A stretch of 64,000 bases of DNA from Caballeronia temeraria (lineage in GTDB: Bacteria > Pseudomonadota > Gammaproteobacteria > Burkholderiales > Burkholderiaceae), in contig NZ_FCOI02000005.1 in the NCBI RefSeq assembly GCF_001544795.2, forward strand, positions 190,402-254,401, given 5' to 3'. Shown in pieces: positions 18,608-26,665 of the stretch (position 1 is the stretch's first letter; each line of letters starts with the position of its first letter). The notes beneath the pieces were generated by a model. The model did not search any database. It was not told the origin of the DNA and saw nothing but the letters and a program-made list of their open reading frames with translations. The position numbers and the translations under genes are program-made.

Positions 18608-19087
18608 ATGCTGTTCGAACAGATTCAGACCTCGTGCCTCAACGACGCCGACCTGCCGTGGGTGCCGTTCACGCCGTACAGCGAGCGCGTGCTCGTCAAG
18701 TATTTCAAGCTCGATCCGGTGCGCGGCGAGGTCATCGCGCTCATGAAGGCGCCGGCGAAAGGCCAGATGCCGCGCCATCGTCATACGGGAACCGTGATCG
18801 TCTATACGGTGCAGGGACGCTGGAAATACCGCGAGCACGACTGGATCGCGGAGCCGGGCAGCATCGTGTACGAGACGGCCGGTTCGAGCCACACGCCCGA
18901 GGCGCTGCCGCCCGATGCGGGGGGTGCGGACATCGTCACGCTCAATATCATTCAGGGCGAACTGCTGTTCGTGAACGACAGCGGCCAGGTGCTCGCCGCC
19001 GAAAGCTGGCAAAGCGGCTGGGACCGTTATTCTGCCTTTTGTCATGCAAACGGCATCGTCGCCCGGGATTTGACGGCTTTCGGGTAA
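18608..19087 (+). CDS. Cupin protein, 2,4'-dihydroxyacetophenone dioxygenase-like
   Basis: A 159-residue cupin. The metal motif is visible as HRHTGTVIVYTVQGRWKYREHDW...GSIVYETAGSSHT, with the His and Glu positions expected for a bound divalent metal. Homologues are labelled 2,4'-dihydroxyacetophenone dioxygenase family, but most are uncharacterised. The ATG at 18608 has a strong AAGGAG site 8 bases upstream; an earlier GTG-type extension is rejected. It precedes the hydroxyacyl-CoA dehydrogenase gene by 116 bases. Confidence 0.82.
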   Translation: MLFEQIQTSCLNDADLPWVPFTPYSERVLVKYFKLDPVRGEVIALMKAPAKGQMPRHRHTGTVIVYTVQGRWKYREHDWIAEPGSIVYETAGSSHTPEALPPDAGGADIVTLNIIQGELLFVNDSGQVLAAESWQSGWDRYSAFCHANGIVARDLTAFG

Positions 19088-19203
19088 ACCGCCGCGGCCA
19101 TTTCCGCTGGTTAGAATCGATGCCTGGACGCGCCTTGCGCGCTTTCGACCATTTCCGGTTTGCCGGCCGCACGGGCCGGCGCAGATCTAGGAGGAGCAAA
19201 AGC

Positions 19204-20055
19204 ATGAAGATTCAGACCGTCGGCATCGTCGGCGCGGGAACCATGGGCAACGGCATCGCGCAGGTTGCGGCCGTCGCGGGCTTCAAGGTCATCATGATCG
19301 ACGTCACCGACGCCGCGCTCGCGAAGGGCATCGCCTCGCTCACGGGCAGCCTCGAGCGGCTCGTGTCGAAGGACAAGCTCGCGGCATCGGCGCGCGACGC
19401 AGCCCTGACGCGCATCGAAACGTCGACCGACTACGGGCGTCTCGGAGACGCCGACATCGTGATCGAAGCCGCGACCGAGAACGCCGAGCTCAAGAACCGC
19501 ATCCTGAAGCAGATCGAGGGCGCCGCGCGCGCCGATGCGATCATCGCGTCGAACACGTCGTCGATCTCGATCACCGCGCTCGCCGCGACCCTCGCCACGC
19601 CGGAACGCTTCATCGGCATGCACTTCTTCAATCCGGTGCCGCTGCTGCAACTCGTCGAGGTGATCCGCGGCGTGCAGACGAGCGATGAAACCGCCGCCGC
19701 CGTGCGCGAACTCACGGAGAAGCTCGACAAATCGCCGATCGGCGTACGCAATTCGCCGGGCTTCGTCGTCAACCGCATTCTGGTGCCGATGATCAACGAA
19801 GCGTTCTACGTGCTGTACGAAGGCGTGGCGAGCGCGGAGGAAATCGACGCGGGCATGAAGCTCGGTGCGAACCACCCGATCGGACCGCTCGCGCTGGCCG
19901 ACCTGATCGGGCTCGACGTGTGTCTCTCGGTGATGGACGTGTTCCTCAAGGACTTCGGCGATTCGAAGTACCGCGCCTGCCCGCTGTTGCGCGAGCTCGT
20001 CTCGGCGGGACGGCTCGGGCGCAAGACGAAGCGCGGCGTGTATCAGTACGACTGA
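19204..20055 (+). CDS. 3-hydroxybutyryl-CoA dehydrogenase
   Basis: A 283-residue NAD(P)-dependent dehydrogenase of the Hbd/PaaH family, which interconverts (S)-3-hydroxybutyryl-CoA and acetoacetyl-CoA. Seen: the Rossmann motif GAGTMGNGIAQ at the N-terminus, catalytic His in IGMHFFNPVPLLQLVE, NSPGFVVNRILVP and the C-terminal helical domain with KRGVYQYD. Length matches the stand-alone family. A strong AGGAGG site precedes the ATG. It may act in butyrate, PHB-linked or aromatic side-chain metabolism. Confidence 0.93.
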   Translation: MKIQTVGIVGAGTMGNGIAQVAAVAGFKVIMIDVTDAALAKGIASLTGSLERLVSKDKLAASARDAALTRIETSTDYGRLGDADIVIEAATENAELKNRILKQIEGAARADAIIASNTSSISITALAATLATPERFIGMHFFNPVPLLQLVEVIRGVQTSDETAAAVRELTEKLDKSPIGVRNSPGFVVNRILVPMINEAFYVLYEGVASAEEIDAGMKLGANHPIGPLALADLIGLDVCLSVMDVFLKDFGDSKYRACPLLRELVSAGRLGRKTKRGVYQYD

Positions 20056-20061
20056 GCCCGG

Positions 20062-21003
20062 CTAGGCCGCATCGAAATCGAGGACCGGTCCGGCGGGCAC
20101 GATGCCCGTCGGATTGATCGTCCGATGGCTCTCGTAGTAGTGCCGTTTGATGTGCTCGAAGTTCACCGTCGCGGCGACGCCCGGCATGCGGTAGATCTCG
20201 CGCGCGAACCTCGACAGATGCGGATAGTCCGCGATGCGCCGCAAATTGCATTTGAAGTGGCCGACATACACGGCGTCGAAACGCACGAGCGTCGTGAAGA
20301 GGCGGATGTCGGCTTCGGTGAATCGGTCGCCCGTGAGATAGCGGCGCGTGCCGAGGCGCGCTTCGAGAAAGTCGAGCGTGTCGAAGAGCGGCGTCACCGC
20401 TTCCTCGTAGGCGGGTTGCGTCGTCGCGAAGCCCGCCTTGTAGACGCCGTTGTTGACCGTGTCGTAAATGCGCGCGTTGAGCGCGTCGATTTCCTCGCGC
20501 AACTCGGGCGGATAGTAATCGCCCGGTTTCGCGCCGAGGCCGTCGAACGCGGAATTCAGCATGCGAATGATTTCCGACGACTCGTTGTTCACGATCGTCC
20601 CGCGCTGCTTGTCCCACAGAATCGGCACCGTCACGCGGCCGGTGTAATGCGGATCGGCCGCCGTATACACCTGATGCAGAAGGCGCGCGCCGTTGATCGT
20701 ATCGGGCACGACGCCTGGAGCATCGTCGAACGTCCAGCCGTTTTCGAGCATCAGCCAGTTCACGACCGACACATCGATCATCCCTTCCAGCCCCTTCAAC
20801 GCGCGCATGATGAGCGTGCGATGCGCCCACGGACACGCGAGACTCACATACAGGTGATAGCGCCCCGCCTCGGCCTTGAAGCCGCTTGCGCCGTCCGCCG
20901 TCACCCAGTTGCGAAACGCGGCGTCCTTGCGCACGAAGCGCCCGCCCGTGGACGACGTGTCGTACCACTTGTCCTGCCATTTTCCGTCGACGAGAAGTCC
21001 CAT
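20062..21003 (-). CDS. yqjG: Glutathionyl-hydroquinone reductase (YqjG/Xi-class GST)
   Basis: A 313-residue Xi-class glutathione transferase. The catalytic Cys lies in SLACPWAHRTLI; other hallmarks are VPILWDKQRGTIVNNESSEIIRMLN and the C-terminal HYYESHRTINPTGIVPAGP. Such enzymes reduce glutathionyl-hydroquinones, releasing hydroquinone and GSSG. Of two close ATGs, the second at 21003 is chosen because AAGGAG sits 7 bases upstream of it but only 1 base from the first. It is convergent with the dehydrogenase gene, 6 bases apart. Confidence 0.92.
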   Translation of the reverse strand: MGLLVDGKWQDKWYDTSSTGGRFVRKDAAFRNWVTADGASGFKAEAGRYHLYVSLACPWAHRTLIMRALKGLEGMIDVSVVNWLMLENGWTFDDAPGVVPDTINGARLLHQVYTAADPHYTGRVTVPILWDKQRGTIVNNESSEIIRMLNSAFDGLGAKPGDYYPPELREEIDALNARIYDTVNNGVYKAGFATTQPAYEEAVTPLFDTLDFLEARLGTRRYLTGDRFTEADIRLFTTLVRFDAVYVGHFKCNLRRIADYPHLSRFAREIYRMPGVAATVNFEHIKRHYYESHRTINPTGIVPAGPVLDFDAA

Positions 21004-21057
21004 TTCCATTCTCCTTGCATGCCGTCGCGCAAGCGCTGCGCCACGGCATCGTCACAT

Positions 21058-22026
21058 TCAGTTCGATGAAGGCGCGTCGATGAAGCGCACGAGTTGCGCC
21101 ATCGTCGCATCCGGCGCTTCTTCCATCAGCCAGTGGCCCGCGCCCGGCATGACCACGCCTTGCACGTTCGTCGCGACGAGCTTCGCCTGATCGATCAGGA
21201 ACGTGCCCGACGCGCGCTCGCCGGTGAGGACGAGCATCGGCATCGTGAGCGGCGTTTTCGCGAAAGCGGCGAAATCACCGGCGTCTTGCGGGAAAGCGTG
21301 GAAGTATTCGAAGCCCGCGCGCATGCGGCCATTGCGCGCGTATTGCGCCGAATAATAGCGGCGATCCGCTTCGCTCACCGAATGCGCGGGATCGGCGGCA
21401 AAGTCGTTCCAGAAATGTTCGAAGAAGACGCGCTCGCGGCCGCGCACGAGCTTTTCCGGCGTGTCGCCGTAGAAGTTGAAGTGCCATTTGTCGCGCAGGA
21501 GCCAGACTTTCTGCCAGTCGCCGACGCCGGGCAGGAACGCGTCCATCAGCACGATGCTTTCGACTTCGTCAGGATATTGCGCCGCGTACGCATACGCGAC
21601 CATCAGCCCGATATCGTGCCCAACCAGCTTCACCTTGCGATAGCCCAGCGCCCGCACCATCGCGTGAATGTCCTGCGCGAGCGTCTTCTTGTCGTAGCCG
21701 GAAGCGGGGATCGCCGAGCCGCCCGCGCCCGGCAGATCGGGCGCGATCACGACGCGCTCGCCCGCGAGACGCGTCATCAGCGGTTGCCACATGCGGCTCG
21801 TTTCCGTGTAACCGTGCAGCAGGACGACGGGCGTCGCGTCGCCGTGTCCGGCTTGCAGATAGTGCAGCTCGACACCGTTCGCATCGATCGTGCGGGATTC
21901 GATCGCGCTCGCGGCGGCGACGTGCGGCGGATGCGGCGTGTTCGCGGCGTACGCGGACGGATGCAGCGCGGCGGCTGCGAGCAGTACGCCGACGGCGCGG
22001 CGGATCGTGTGCAGGAAAGGTTTCAT
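21058..22026 (-). CDS. Exported epoxide-hydrolase-like alpha/beta hydrolase
   Basis: A 322-residue alpha/beta-hydrolase with a signal peptide (MKPFLHTIRRAVGVLLAAAA...AYA). The nucleophile elbow is VGHDIG with Asp138 rather than Ser, and HGYT (71-74) supplies the oxyanion side, so it belongs with epoxide hydrolases or haloacid-type dehalogenases. The terminal catalytic His is in GAGHWLMEEAP. A cap region rich in Trp and Arg follows the nucleophile. It is divergent from a LysR regulator that probably controls it. Confidence 0.88.
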   Translation of the reverse strand: MKPFLHTIRRAVGVLLAAAALHPSAYAANTPHPPHVAAASAIESRTIDANGVELHYLQAGHGDATPVVLLHGYTETSRMWQPLMTRLAGERVVIAPDLPGAGGSAIPASGYDKKTLAQDIHAMVRALGYRKVKLVGHDIGLMVAYAYAAQYPDEVESIVLMDAFLPGVGDWQKVWLLRDKWHFNFYGDTPEKLVRGRERVFFEHFWNDFAADPAHSVSEADRRYYSAQYARNGRMRAGFEYFHAFPQDAGDFAAFAKTPLTMPMLVLTGERASGTFLIDQAKLVATNVQGVVMPGAGHWLMEEAPDATMAQLVRFIDAPSSN

Positions 22027-22050
22027 CGTTCAGCTCCATCGAAGGTTCGG

Positions 22051-22061
22051 TTATCCGATAA
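22051..22061. promoter_or_regulatory. Candidate LysR operator
   Basis: The palindrome TTATC-C-GATAA is centred in the 106-base space between the hydrolase and the LysR gene and fits the T-N11-A rule of LysR sites. Binding is inferred from position and symmetry. Confidence 0.45.
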
Positions 22062-22132
22062 AGCTCATGTTGGACCGCCGCCCCACTTTTGCCGTACGAT
22101 CCCGACGATGAACTCGTTCGATGGAGTCGAAC

Positions 22133-23047
22133 ATGTTGTCAGAGGAAGAGCTCTCGCTGCTCGACGCGATTCGCGAAACCGGCAGCCTGTCGCGCGCGGC
22201 GGCGCGGCTCGGCAAGGCGCCGTCCACCGTGTCGCACGCCGCGCGGCAACTGGAAACGCGCTTCGACGCGCTGCTCTTCGACCGGCGGCGCTACCGGCTG
22301 CAACTGACGCCCGCCGGACATCTTCTCGCCGACGAAGCGTCGCGCCTGATGCTCGACGTCTCGCGGCTCGCGCAGCGCGTGAAGCAGATCGCGAGCGGTT
22401 GGGAAGACCGGCTGTGGCTCGTCTGCGACGAAATCCTCGAATTCGAGACGCTGCTGCCGGTCGTCCAGGCGTTCGATGCACTCGATTCCGGCGTCGCGCT
22501 GCGCATCACGCATGAAGTGCTGAGCGGCACGTGGGAAGCGCTGCGCGATGGCCGCGCGGATCTGATCGTCGGCGCCACCAACGAGCCGCCCGCGATTCCC
22601 GGTCTGCGCTGGTTCGAGCTCGGCGTGATGCAATGGGTATTCGCCGTGTCGCCGCGTCATCCGCTTGCGAATCTGAGCGGCCCGCTGAAGCGCGAGCAGA
22701 TCGCGGCGCATCGGGCGGTTGTCGTCGCGGATTCGTCGCGTTCGGCGGGACGTGCGTACGGCGTGCTCGGCGGCCAGGCCGCGTTCGCCGTGCCGACGAT
22801 GCGCGCCAAGATCCTCGCGCAGCGGCAAGGGCTCGGCACGGGCTGGCTGCCGCGGCATCGCGTGGAGACGCTTCTGGCGCGCGGCGAACTCGTCGAGAAG
22901 GAAACCGCCGACCCGCGCGAGCCGAACGTGCTCTATGTCGGCTGGCGCGGCGATCACGAAGGCCGCGCGCTGCAATGGTGGACGGAGCAACTCCGGCAGC
23001 CGCGCCTCGCGAAACGGCTCGTCGATGGCATCGACACATTCGCCTGA
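22133..23047 (+). CDS. LysR family transcriptional regulator
   Basis: A 304-residue LysR protein: N-terminal winged helix-turn-helix (LLDAIRETGSLSRAAARLGKAPSTVSHAARQLETRF) and a periplasmic-binding-like effector domain from about residue 90. The ATG at 22133 has GGAG 6 bases upstream; an ATG at 22121 in frame has none. Its divergent neighbour is the exported epoxide-hydrolase-like gene, the likely target. The effector is unknown. Confidence 0.92.
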   Translation: MLSEEELSLLDAIRETGSLSRAAARLGKAPSTVSHAARQLETRFDALLFDRRRYRLQLTPAGHLLADEASRLMLDVSRLAQRVKQIASGWEDRLWLVCDEILEFETLLPVVQAFDALDSGVALRITHEVLSGTWEALRDGRADLIVGATNEPPAIPGLRWFELGVMQWVFAVSPRHPLANLSGPLKREQIAAHRAVVVADSSRSAGRAYGVLGGQAAFAVPTMRAKILAQRQGLGTGWLPRHRVETLLARGELVEKETADPREPNVLYVGWRGDHEGRALQWWTEQLRQPRLAKRLVDGIDTFA

Positions 23048-23155
23048 CGGTATCGGCGTAAAACCTCGTTACACATTCCGCGTCCGCCGCGCGACGGAAA
23101 CGCGCCGGTCGCCGCGTTCAAGTTCTCGTCACAACGTTAATCGACGGGACAGACC

Positions 23156-23488
23156 ATGAAAAAAACAGCTTCGCCGCTGCGCGCGGCACTCTCGGCGGCC
23201 ATCCTTGCGCCGGTCGTCGCAGTTTCTTTCGCCGCGCTGCACAGCGGCCCGGCCAACGCGCAGGCCATCGTCGTCGCGCCGGCCGCGCCGCCGGCGCCGC
23301 GTGTCGAGGCGCCGCCGCCGCCGCGCGCGGGCTATGCGTGGGATCCCGGCCACTGGCGCTATGCCCACGGCGGCTACGTCTGGGCGCCGGGTCACTGGCG
23401 GCCGGTGCGCGCGGGGTATCGCTGGGTTCCGGGCCACTGGATACAGCACGGGCCGAACTGGCGCTGGGTCGAAGGTCACTGGGCGTAA
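23156..23488 (+). CDS. YXWGXW-repeat exported protein
   Basis: A 110-residue protein with a signal peptide (ending ANA-QAI), a Pro/Ala-rich linker and four repeats of the type Y-x-W-x-P-G-H-W (YAWDPGHW, YVWAPGHW, YRWVPGHW, WRWVEGHW). This is the proteobacterial YXWGXW family, secreted or surface-located, function unknown. Next gene is a tiny lipoprotein on the same strand, probably in one transcript. Confidence 0.88.
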   Translation: MKKTASPLRAALSAAILAPVVAVSFAALHSGPANAQAIVVAPAAPPAPRVEAPPPPRAGYAWDPGHWRYAHGGYVWAPGHWRPVRAGYRWVPGHWIQHGPNWRWVEGHWA

Positions 23489-23528
23489 TCCCGCGCGGCG
23501 CACCACGAGCGAACAGGAGTGGCTCATC

Positions 23529-23636
23529 ATGTTGAAGACATTGCTCGCTGCGGCGCTCGTCGCCGCGACGCTTGCCGGGTGCGTCGTGTATCCGGCGCAT
23601 CCGGCCTACTATCGCGGGCCGGTCGTGGTTTATTGA
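23529..23636 (+). CDS. Very small lipoprotein (35 aa)
   Basis: A 35-residue ORF with a complete lipoprotein signal: MLKTLLAAALVAATLAGC, lipobox LAGC at residues 15-18, followed by a short Tyr/Pro-rich tail (VVYPAHPAYYRGP). AGGAG stands 9 bases before the ATG. It lies 40 bases after the YXWGXW gene. The lipobox and ribosome site make it convincing despite its size. Confidence 0.75.
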   Translation: MLKTLLAAALVAATLAGCVVYPAHPAYYRGPVVVY

Positions 23637-23693
23637 GGACGCGGACGACGTCGCTGCAACAGTCCGACATGCGCAACGAAACCCGACACCACA

Positions 23694-24251
23694 TTGAACG
23701 AAGAAGAAGATCCGGATACCGCGCTCATTGCCCGCGTCGGCAATCGGGAACCGGGAGCCATCCGCGAGATCGTCGCGAGGAAGCTCCCGCGCATCGTCGC
23801 GCTCGCGTCGCGCATGCTCGGCGATCGTGACGAGGCCGACGACGTGGCTCAGGAAGCGTTCCTGCGAATCTGGAAAATCGCGCCGAAATGGCGGCGCGGC
23901 GAAGCGCGCTTCGATACGTGGCTGCATCGCGTGACGCTGAATCTGTGTTATGACCGTCTGCGCCGTCATCGCGAGACGACGCTTTCGGACGATATGCCGG
24001 AGCAGGCCGATCTCGCCCCGCTTCCCGACGAGCGTCTCGACGCCGCCGACGCCCACGCGCGCATGCAAAAGGCGCTCGCGACGCTGCCCGCGCGGCAGCG
24101 CGAAGCACTCGTGCTGCAGTACTACCAGGAATTGCCGAACGCGGAAGCGGCGGCCTTGATGGGCGTGAGCGTCGAAGCGCTCGAAAGCCTGCTCGCCCGC
24201 GCGCGCCGCAATCTCAGAGCCGCGCTCGACGCCCCGAAGGAACATCGATGA
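23694..24251 (+). CDS. RNA polymerase sigma factor (sigma70/ECF-type)
   Basis: A 185-residue sigma factor with region 2 (ALASRMLGDRDEADDVAQEAFLRIWK, RFDTWLHRVTLNLCYDRLRR) and region 4 (LPARQREALVLQYYQELPNAEAAALMGVSVEALESLLARARR) but no region 1 or 3, as in ECF factors. The only plausible start in frame is a TTG at 23694, with no obvious ribosome site, so the start is uncertain. It overlaps the next gene by ATGA, consistent with a sigma/anti-sigma pair. Confidence 0.85.
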   Translation: MNEEEDPDTALIARVGNREPGAIREIVARKLPRIVALASRMLGDRDEADDVAQEAFLRIWKIAPKWRRGEARFDTWLHRVTLNLCYDRLRRHRETTLSDDMPEQADLAPLPDERLDAADAHARMQKALATLPARQREALVLQYYQELPNAEAAALMGVSVEALESLLARARRNLRAALDAPKEHR

Positions 24252-24688
24252 CACCCGAACGATTCCGCCGCATCACCGAGGCGTACGGCGCGTCGCCGGA
24301 ACGCTGGCCCGCGCACGAACGCGACGCGGCGCTTGCGCTCGTGAACGCGCAAGACGCCGACGCGCTCGCCGCCCTCGCCGACGCCCGCGCGCTCGACGGC
24401 CTGCTCGACGCGCACGCCGTCGCCGCGCCGAGTCCGGACCTCGCGCGGCGCATCGTCGATTCCGCGCCGACGCGTCCCGCGCGCGCCTTCTGGCGGCGTC
24501 CGCGCATCTGGTTTTCGGGCGTGGGCTTCGTCGGCGCGGGCGCGGCGGGCGTCGCGGCGGGCGCGCTGCTCGTCTCGCTGCTCGCGCCCGCCCCCGCGCC
24601 GGGCGAGATCGCGCACGGCGGCTGGTTCGAGCAATCCTATTCGGGCACGGCCTTCGGCGGCGCCCCTTCCGACTGGAGCGATCAATGA
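24248..24688 (+). CDS. Putative membrane anti-sigma factor
   Basis: A 146-residue protein with an Arg/Ala-rich cytoplasmic N-terminus of about 85 residues (FRRITEAYGASPERWPAHERDAA), one membrane helix (about 92-115, GVGFVGAGAAGVAAGALLVSLL) and a short periplasmic tail. It is coupled to the sigma gene by a 4-base overlap and to the next gene by another. It probably sequesters the sigma factor; no ZAS zinc motif is visible. Confidence 0.7.
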   Translation: MTPERFRRITEAYGASPERWPAHERDAALALVNAQDADALAALADARALDGLLDAHAVAAPSPDLARRIVDSAPTRPARAFWRRPRIWFSGVGFVGAGAAGVAAGALLVSLLAPAPAPGEIAHGGWFEQSYSGTAFGGAPSDWSDQ

Positions 24689-25158
24689 GTCCACGCACGC
24701 TGAAGACGCTCGCGGCGGTCTCGCTCGTGCTGAACGTGTTTCTGATCGGATCGATCGCGGGCGGCGCGTATCGGCTGTTCGCGCATCAGCGCGCCGAGAC
24801 CGCGCAGCAACGCGGCATCCGCTTCGCCGCCGCCGATCTGTCCGCCGAACGCCAGCGCGAATTGCGCGACGCATTGCGCCAGACGCGGCGCCAAAGCGTG
24901 CCGCTGATTCGCGCCGCACGCGACGGGCGCATCGATCTCGCGCATCTCCTCGCGGCGCGCGACTTCGACCGCAAGGCGCTCGACGACGCCCTCGCCCGCA
25001 CGCGCGACGCCGATGTCGCATTGCGTGCGCGCATCGAAGGCACGGTCGCGGATTTCGCCGCGACGCTCACGCCGGAGGAACGCCTGAAGCTCGTCGGTGC
25101 GATGGAGCGCTACGGTCCGCTGCGCGCCGTGCCGGCCGACGAGCGGCCGCAGCAGTGA
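24685..25158 (+). CDS. Spy/CpxP-like periplasmic heavy-metal-sensor family protein
   Basis: A 157-residue protein: one N-terminal membrane anchor (LKTLAAVSLVLNVFLIGSIAGGAYRLF) and a helical periplasmic domain rich in Arg, Ala and Leu with the LTxEERLKL-type motif (LTPEERLKLVGAMERYG). This is the periplasmic heavy metal sensor (CnrX/ZraP/Spy-like) group. Coupled to the anti-sigma gene by ATGA, it may tune the sigma factor to envelope or metal stress. No His/Met metal cluster stands out. Confidence 0.72.
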   Translation: MSPRTLKTLAAVSLVLNVFLIGSIAGGAYRLFAHQRAETAQQRGIRFAAADLSAERQRELRDALRQTRRQSVPLIRAARDGRIDLAHLLAARDFDRKALDDALARTRDADVALRARIEGTVADFAATLTPEERLKLVGAMERYGPLRAVPADERPQQ

Positions 25159-25221
25159 ATTGAAGCGACGGGTTTTGCACGCCCACGCGTTTAACCCGCA
25201 TCGAGCACTTCGGAGTCCGTC

Positions 25222-26661
25222 ATGGCCATCGCGCCGCAACTCTCGCCTGCCGCCATCGCGGTGAATCGCTTTGGGCTCGGCGCGCGTCCGGGCGAGCCGC
25301 TGCCCGCCGATCCGCGCGGCTGGCTCATCGAACAGGCCGATCCGCGCAAAAGCGCCTATCAGCCGATGCCGCCCGCGCTGAACGGCCAGCCGTCGAGCGC
25401 CGCGCTCGCCGCGCAATTCGCGGAGCGCCAGCGCGCGCTGCGCGACGCGAGCGACGCCGATAAACCCGCCGTGCGCAAGCAGTACGGCGAGCAGATCCGC
25501 GACGTGTACCGCAATGCCGTCGATGCCCGCGTGACGAGCGCGCTCGCGACGGGCACGCCGTTCATCGAACGTCTGGTGCATTTCTGGGCGAACCACTTCG
25601 CGGTGTCGATCGAGAAGCCGCCTGTCGCGATGCTCGCCGGTTCGTTCGAGAACGAGGCGATCCGCCCGCACGTGCTCGGCCGCTTCGAGGACATGCTCGT
25701 CGCGGTCGAGCGGCATCCGGCGATGCAGATCTTTCTGGATCAGGCGCGCTCGGTCGGCCCCGACAGTCCGGCGGCCATGCGCGCCGCGACGAGAAATCCC
25801 GGCAACAAACGCGGTCTCAACGAGAACCTCGCGCGCGAGATCATGGAACTGCATACGCTCGGCGTGCGCAGCGGCTACACGCAGGCCGACGTAACCGAAT
25901 TCGCGCGCGCCCTCACCGGCTGGAGTCTCGGCGCGATGTCGGCGAATGCGGCGAACGGAACGGGCAATCCCAACGATCCGGCGCCGCCCGGCGCGTTCGT
26001 GTTCCGTCCGCGTCTGCACGAGCCGGGCGCGCGCACGGTGATGGGCCAGCAGTACGCCCAGCCGGACGAAGCGCAGCCGCTCGCCGTGCTGCACGATCTG
26101 GCGACCGCGCCTGCGACAGCGCATCACATCGCGGACAAGCTCGCGCGCCACTTCGTCGCGGATACGCCGCCGCCCGCGCTCGTCGACAGACTCGCGAACG
26201 TGTTCTCCGATACCGGCGGCGATCTGCCATCCGTGTATCGCGCGCTCGTCGATGCGCCGCAAGCATGGTCCAGCGCGCCCGCCAAGTTCAAGACGCCGTG
26301 GGACTGGACGGTGTCGTCGTTGCGCGGGCTCGGGCGCACCGATCTGCAAGGCATGCACGCCGCGCCGCTTTTCACGCAACTCGGCCAGCAAGTGTGGCGT
26401 CCCGGCTCGCCCGCCGGTTACGACGATGTCGCCGCGAGCTGGGCCGCGCCCGATGCGCTCGTGCGCCGCGTCGAGCTGGCGCAGCGCTTCGCCGCGCGTT
26501 TCGGCCAATCCGCCGGCGACACGCTCGACGCCCGCGCGCTCGGTCCGCAACTGCTCGCGGGCTCGCTGTCCGAAGCGACCGCGAGCGCCGTCGCCCGCGC
26601 GGAAAGCGCGCCGACCGCGCTCGCGCTCCTGCTCGTATCGCCCGATTTTCTAAGGAGATGA
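25222..26661 (+). CDS. DUF1800 domain protein
   Basis: A 479-residue protein matching the DUF1800 family from its start (AVNRFGLGARPGE) through FWANHFAVSIEK, NENLAREIMELHTLGVRSGYTQADVTEFARALTGW and the C-terminal LLLVSPDFLRR. The role is unknown; it nearly always pairs with a DUF1501 gene, as here, 4 bases downstream. No signal peptide is evident. It follows the sigma/anti-sigma/sensor genes after 63 bases and may belong to their regulon. Confidence 0.88.
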   Translation: MAIAPQLSPAAIAVNRFGLGARPGEPLPADPRGWLIEQADPRKSAYQPMPPALNGQPSSAALAAQFAERQRALRDASDADKPAVRKQYGEQIRDVYRNAVDARVTSALATGTPFIERLVHFWANHFAVSIEKPPVAMLAGSFENEAIRPHVLGRFEDMLVAVERHPAMQIFLDQARSVGPDSPAAMRAATRNPGNKRGLNENLAREIMELHTLGVRSGYTQADVTEFARALTGWSLGAMSANAANGTGNPNDPAPPGAFVFRPRLHEPGARTVMGQQYAQPDEAQPLAVLHDLATAPATAHHIADKLARHFVADTPPPALVDRLANVFSDTGGDLPSVYRALVDAPQAWSSAPAKFKTPWDWTVSSLRGLGRTDLQGMHAAPLFTQLGQQVWRPGSPAGYDDVAASWAAPDALVRRVELAQRFAARFGQSAGDTLDARALGPQLLAGSLSEATASAVARAESAPTALALLLVSPDFLRR

Positions 26662-26665
26662 ACCC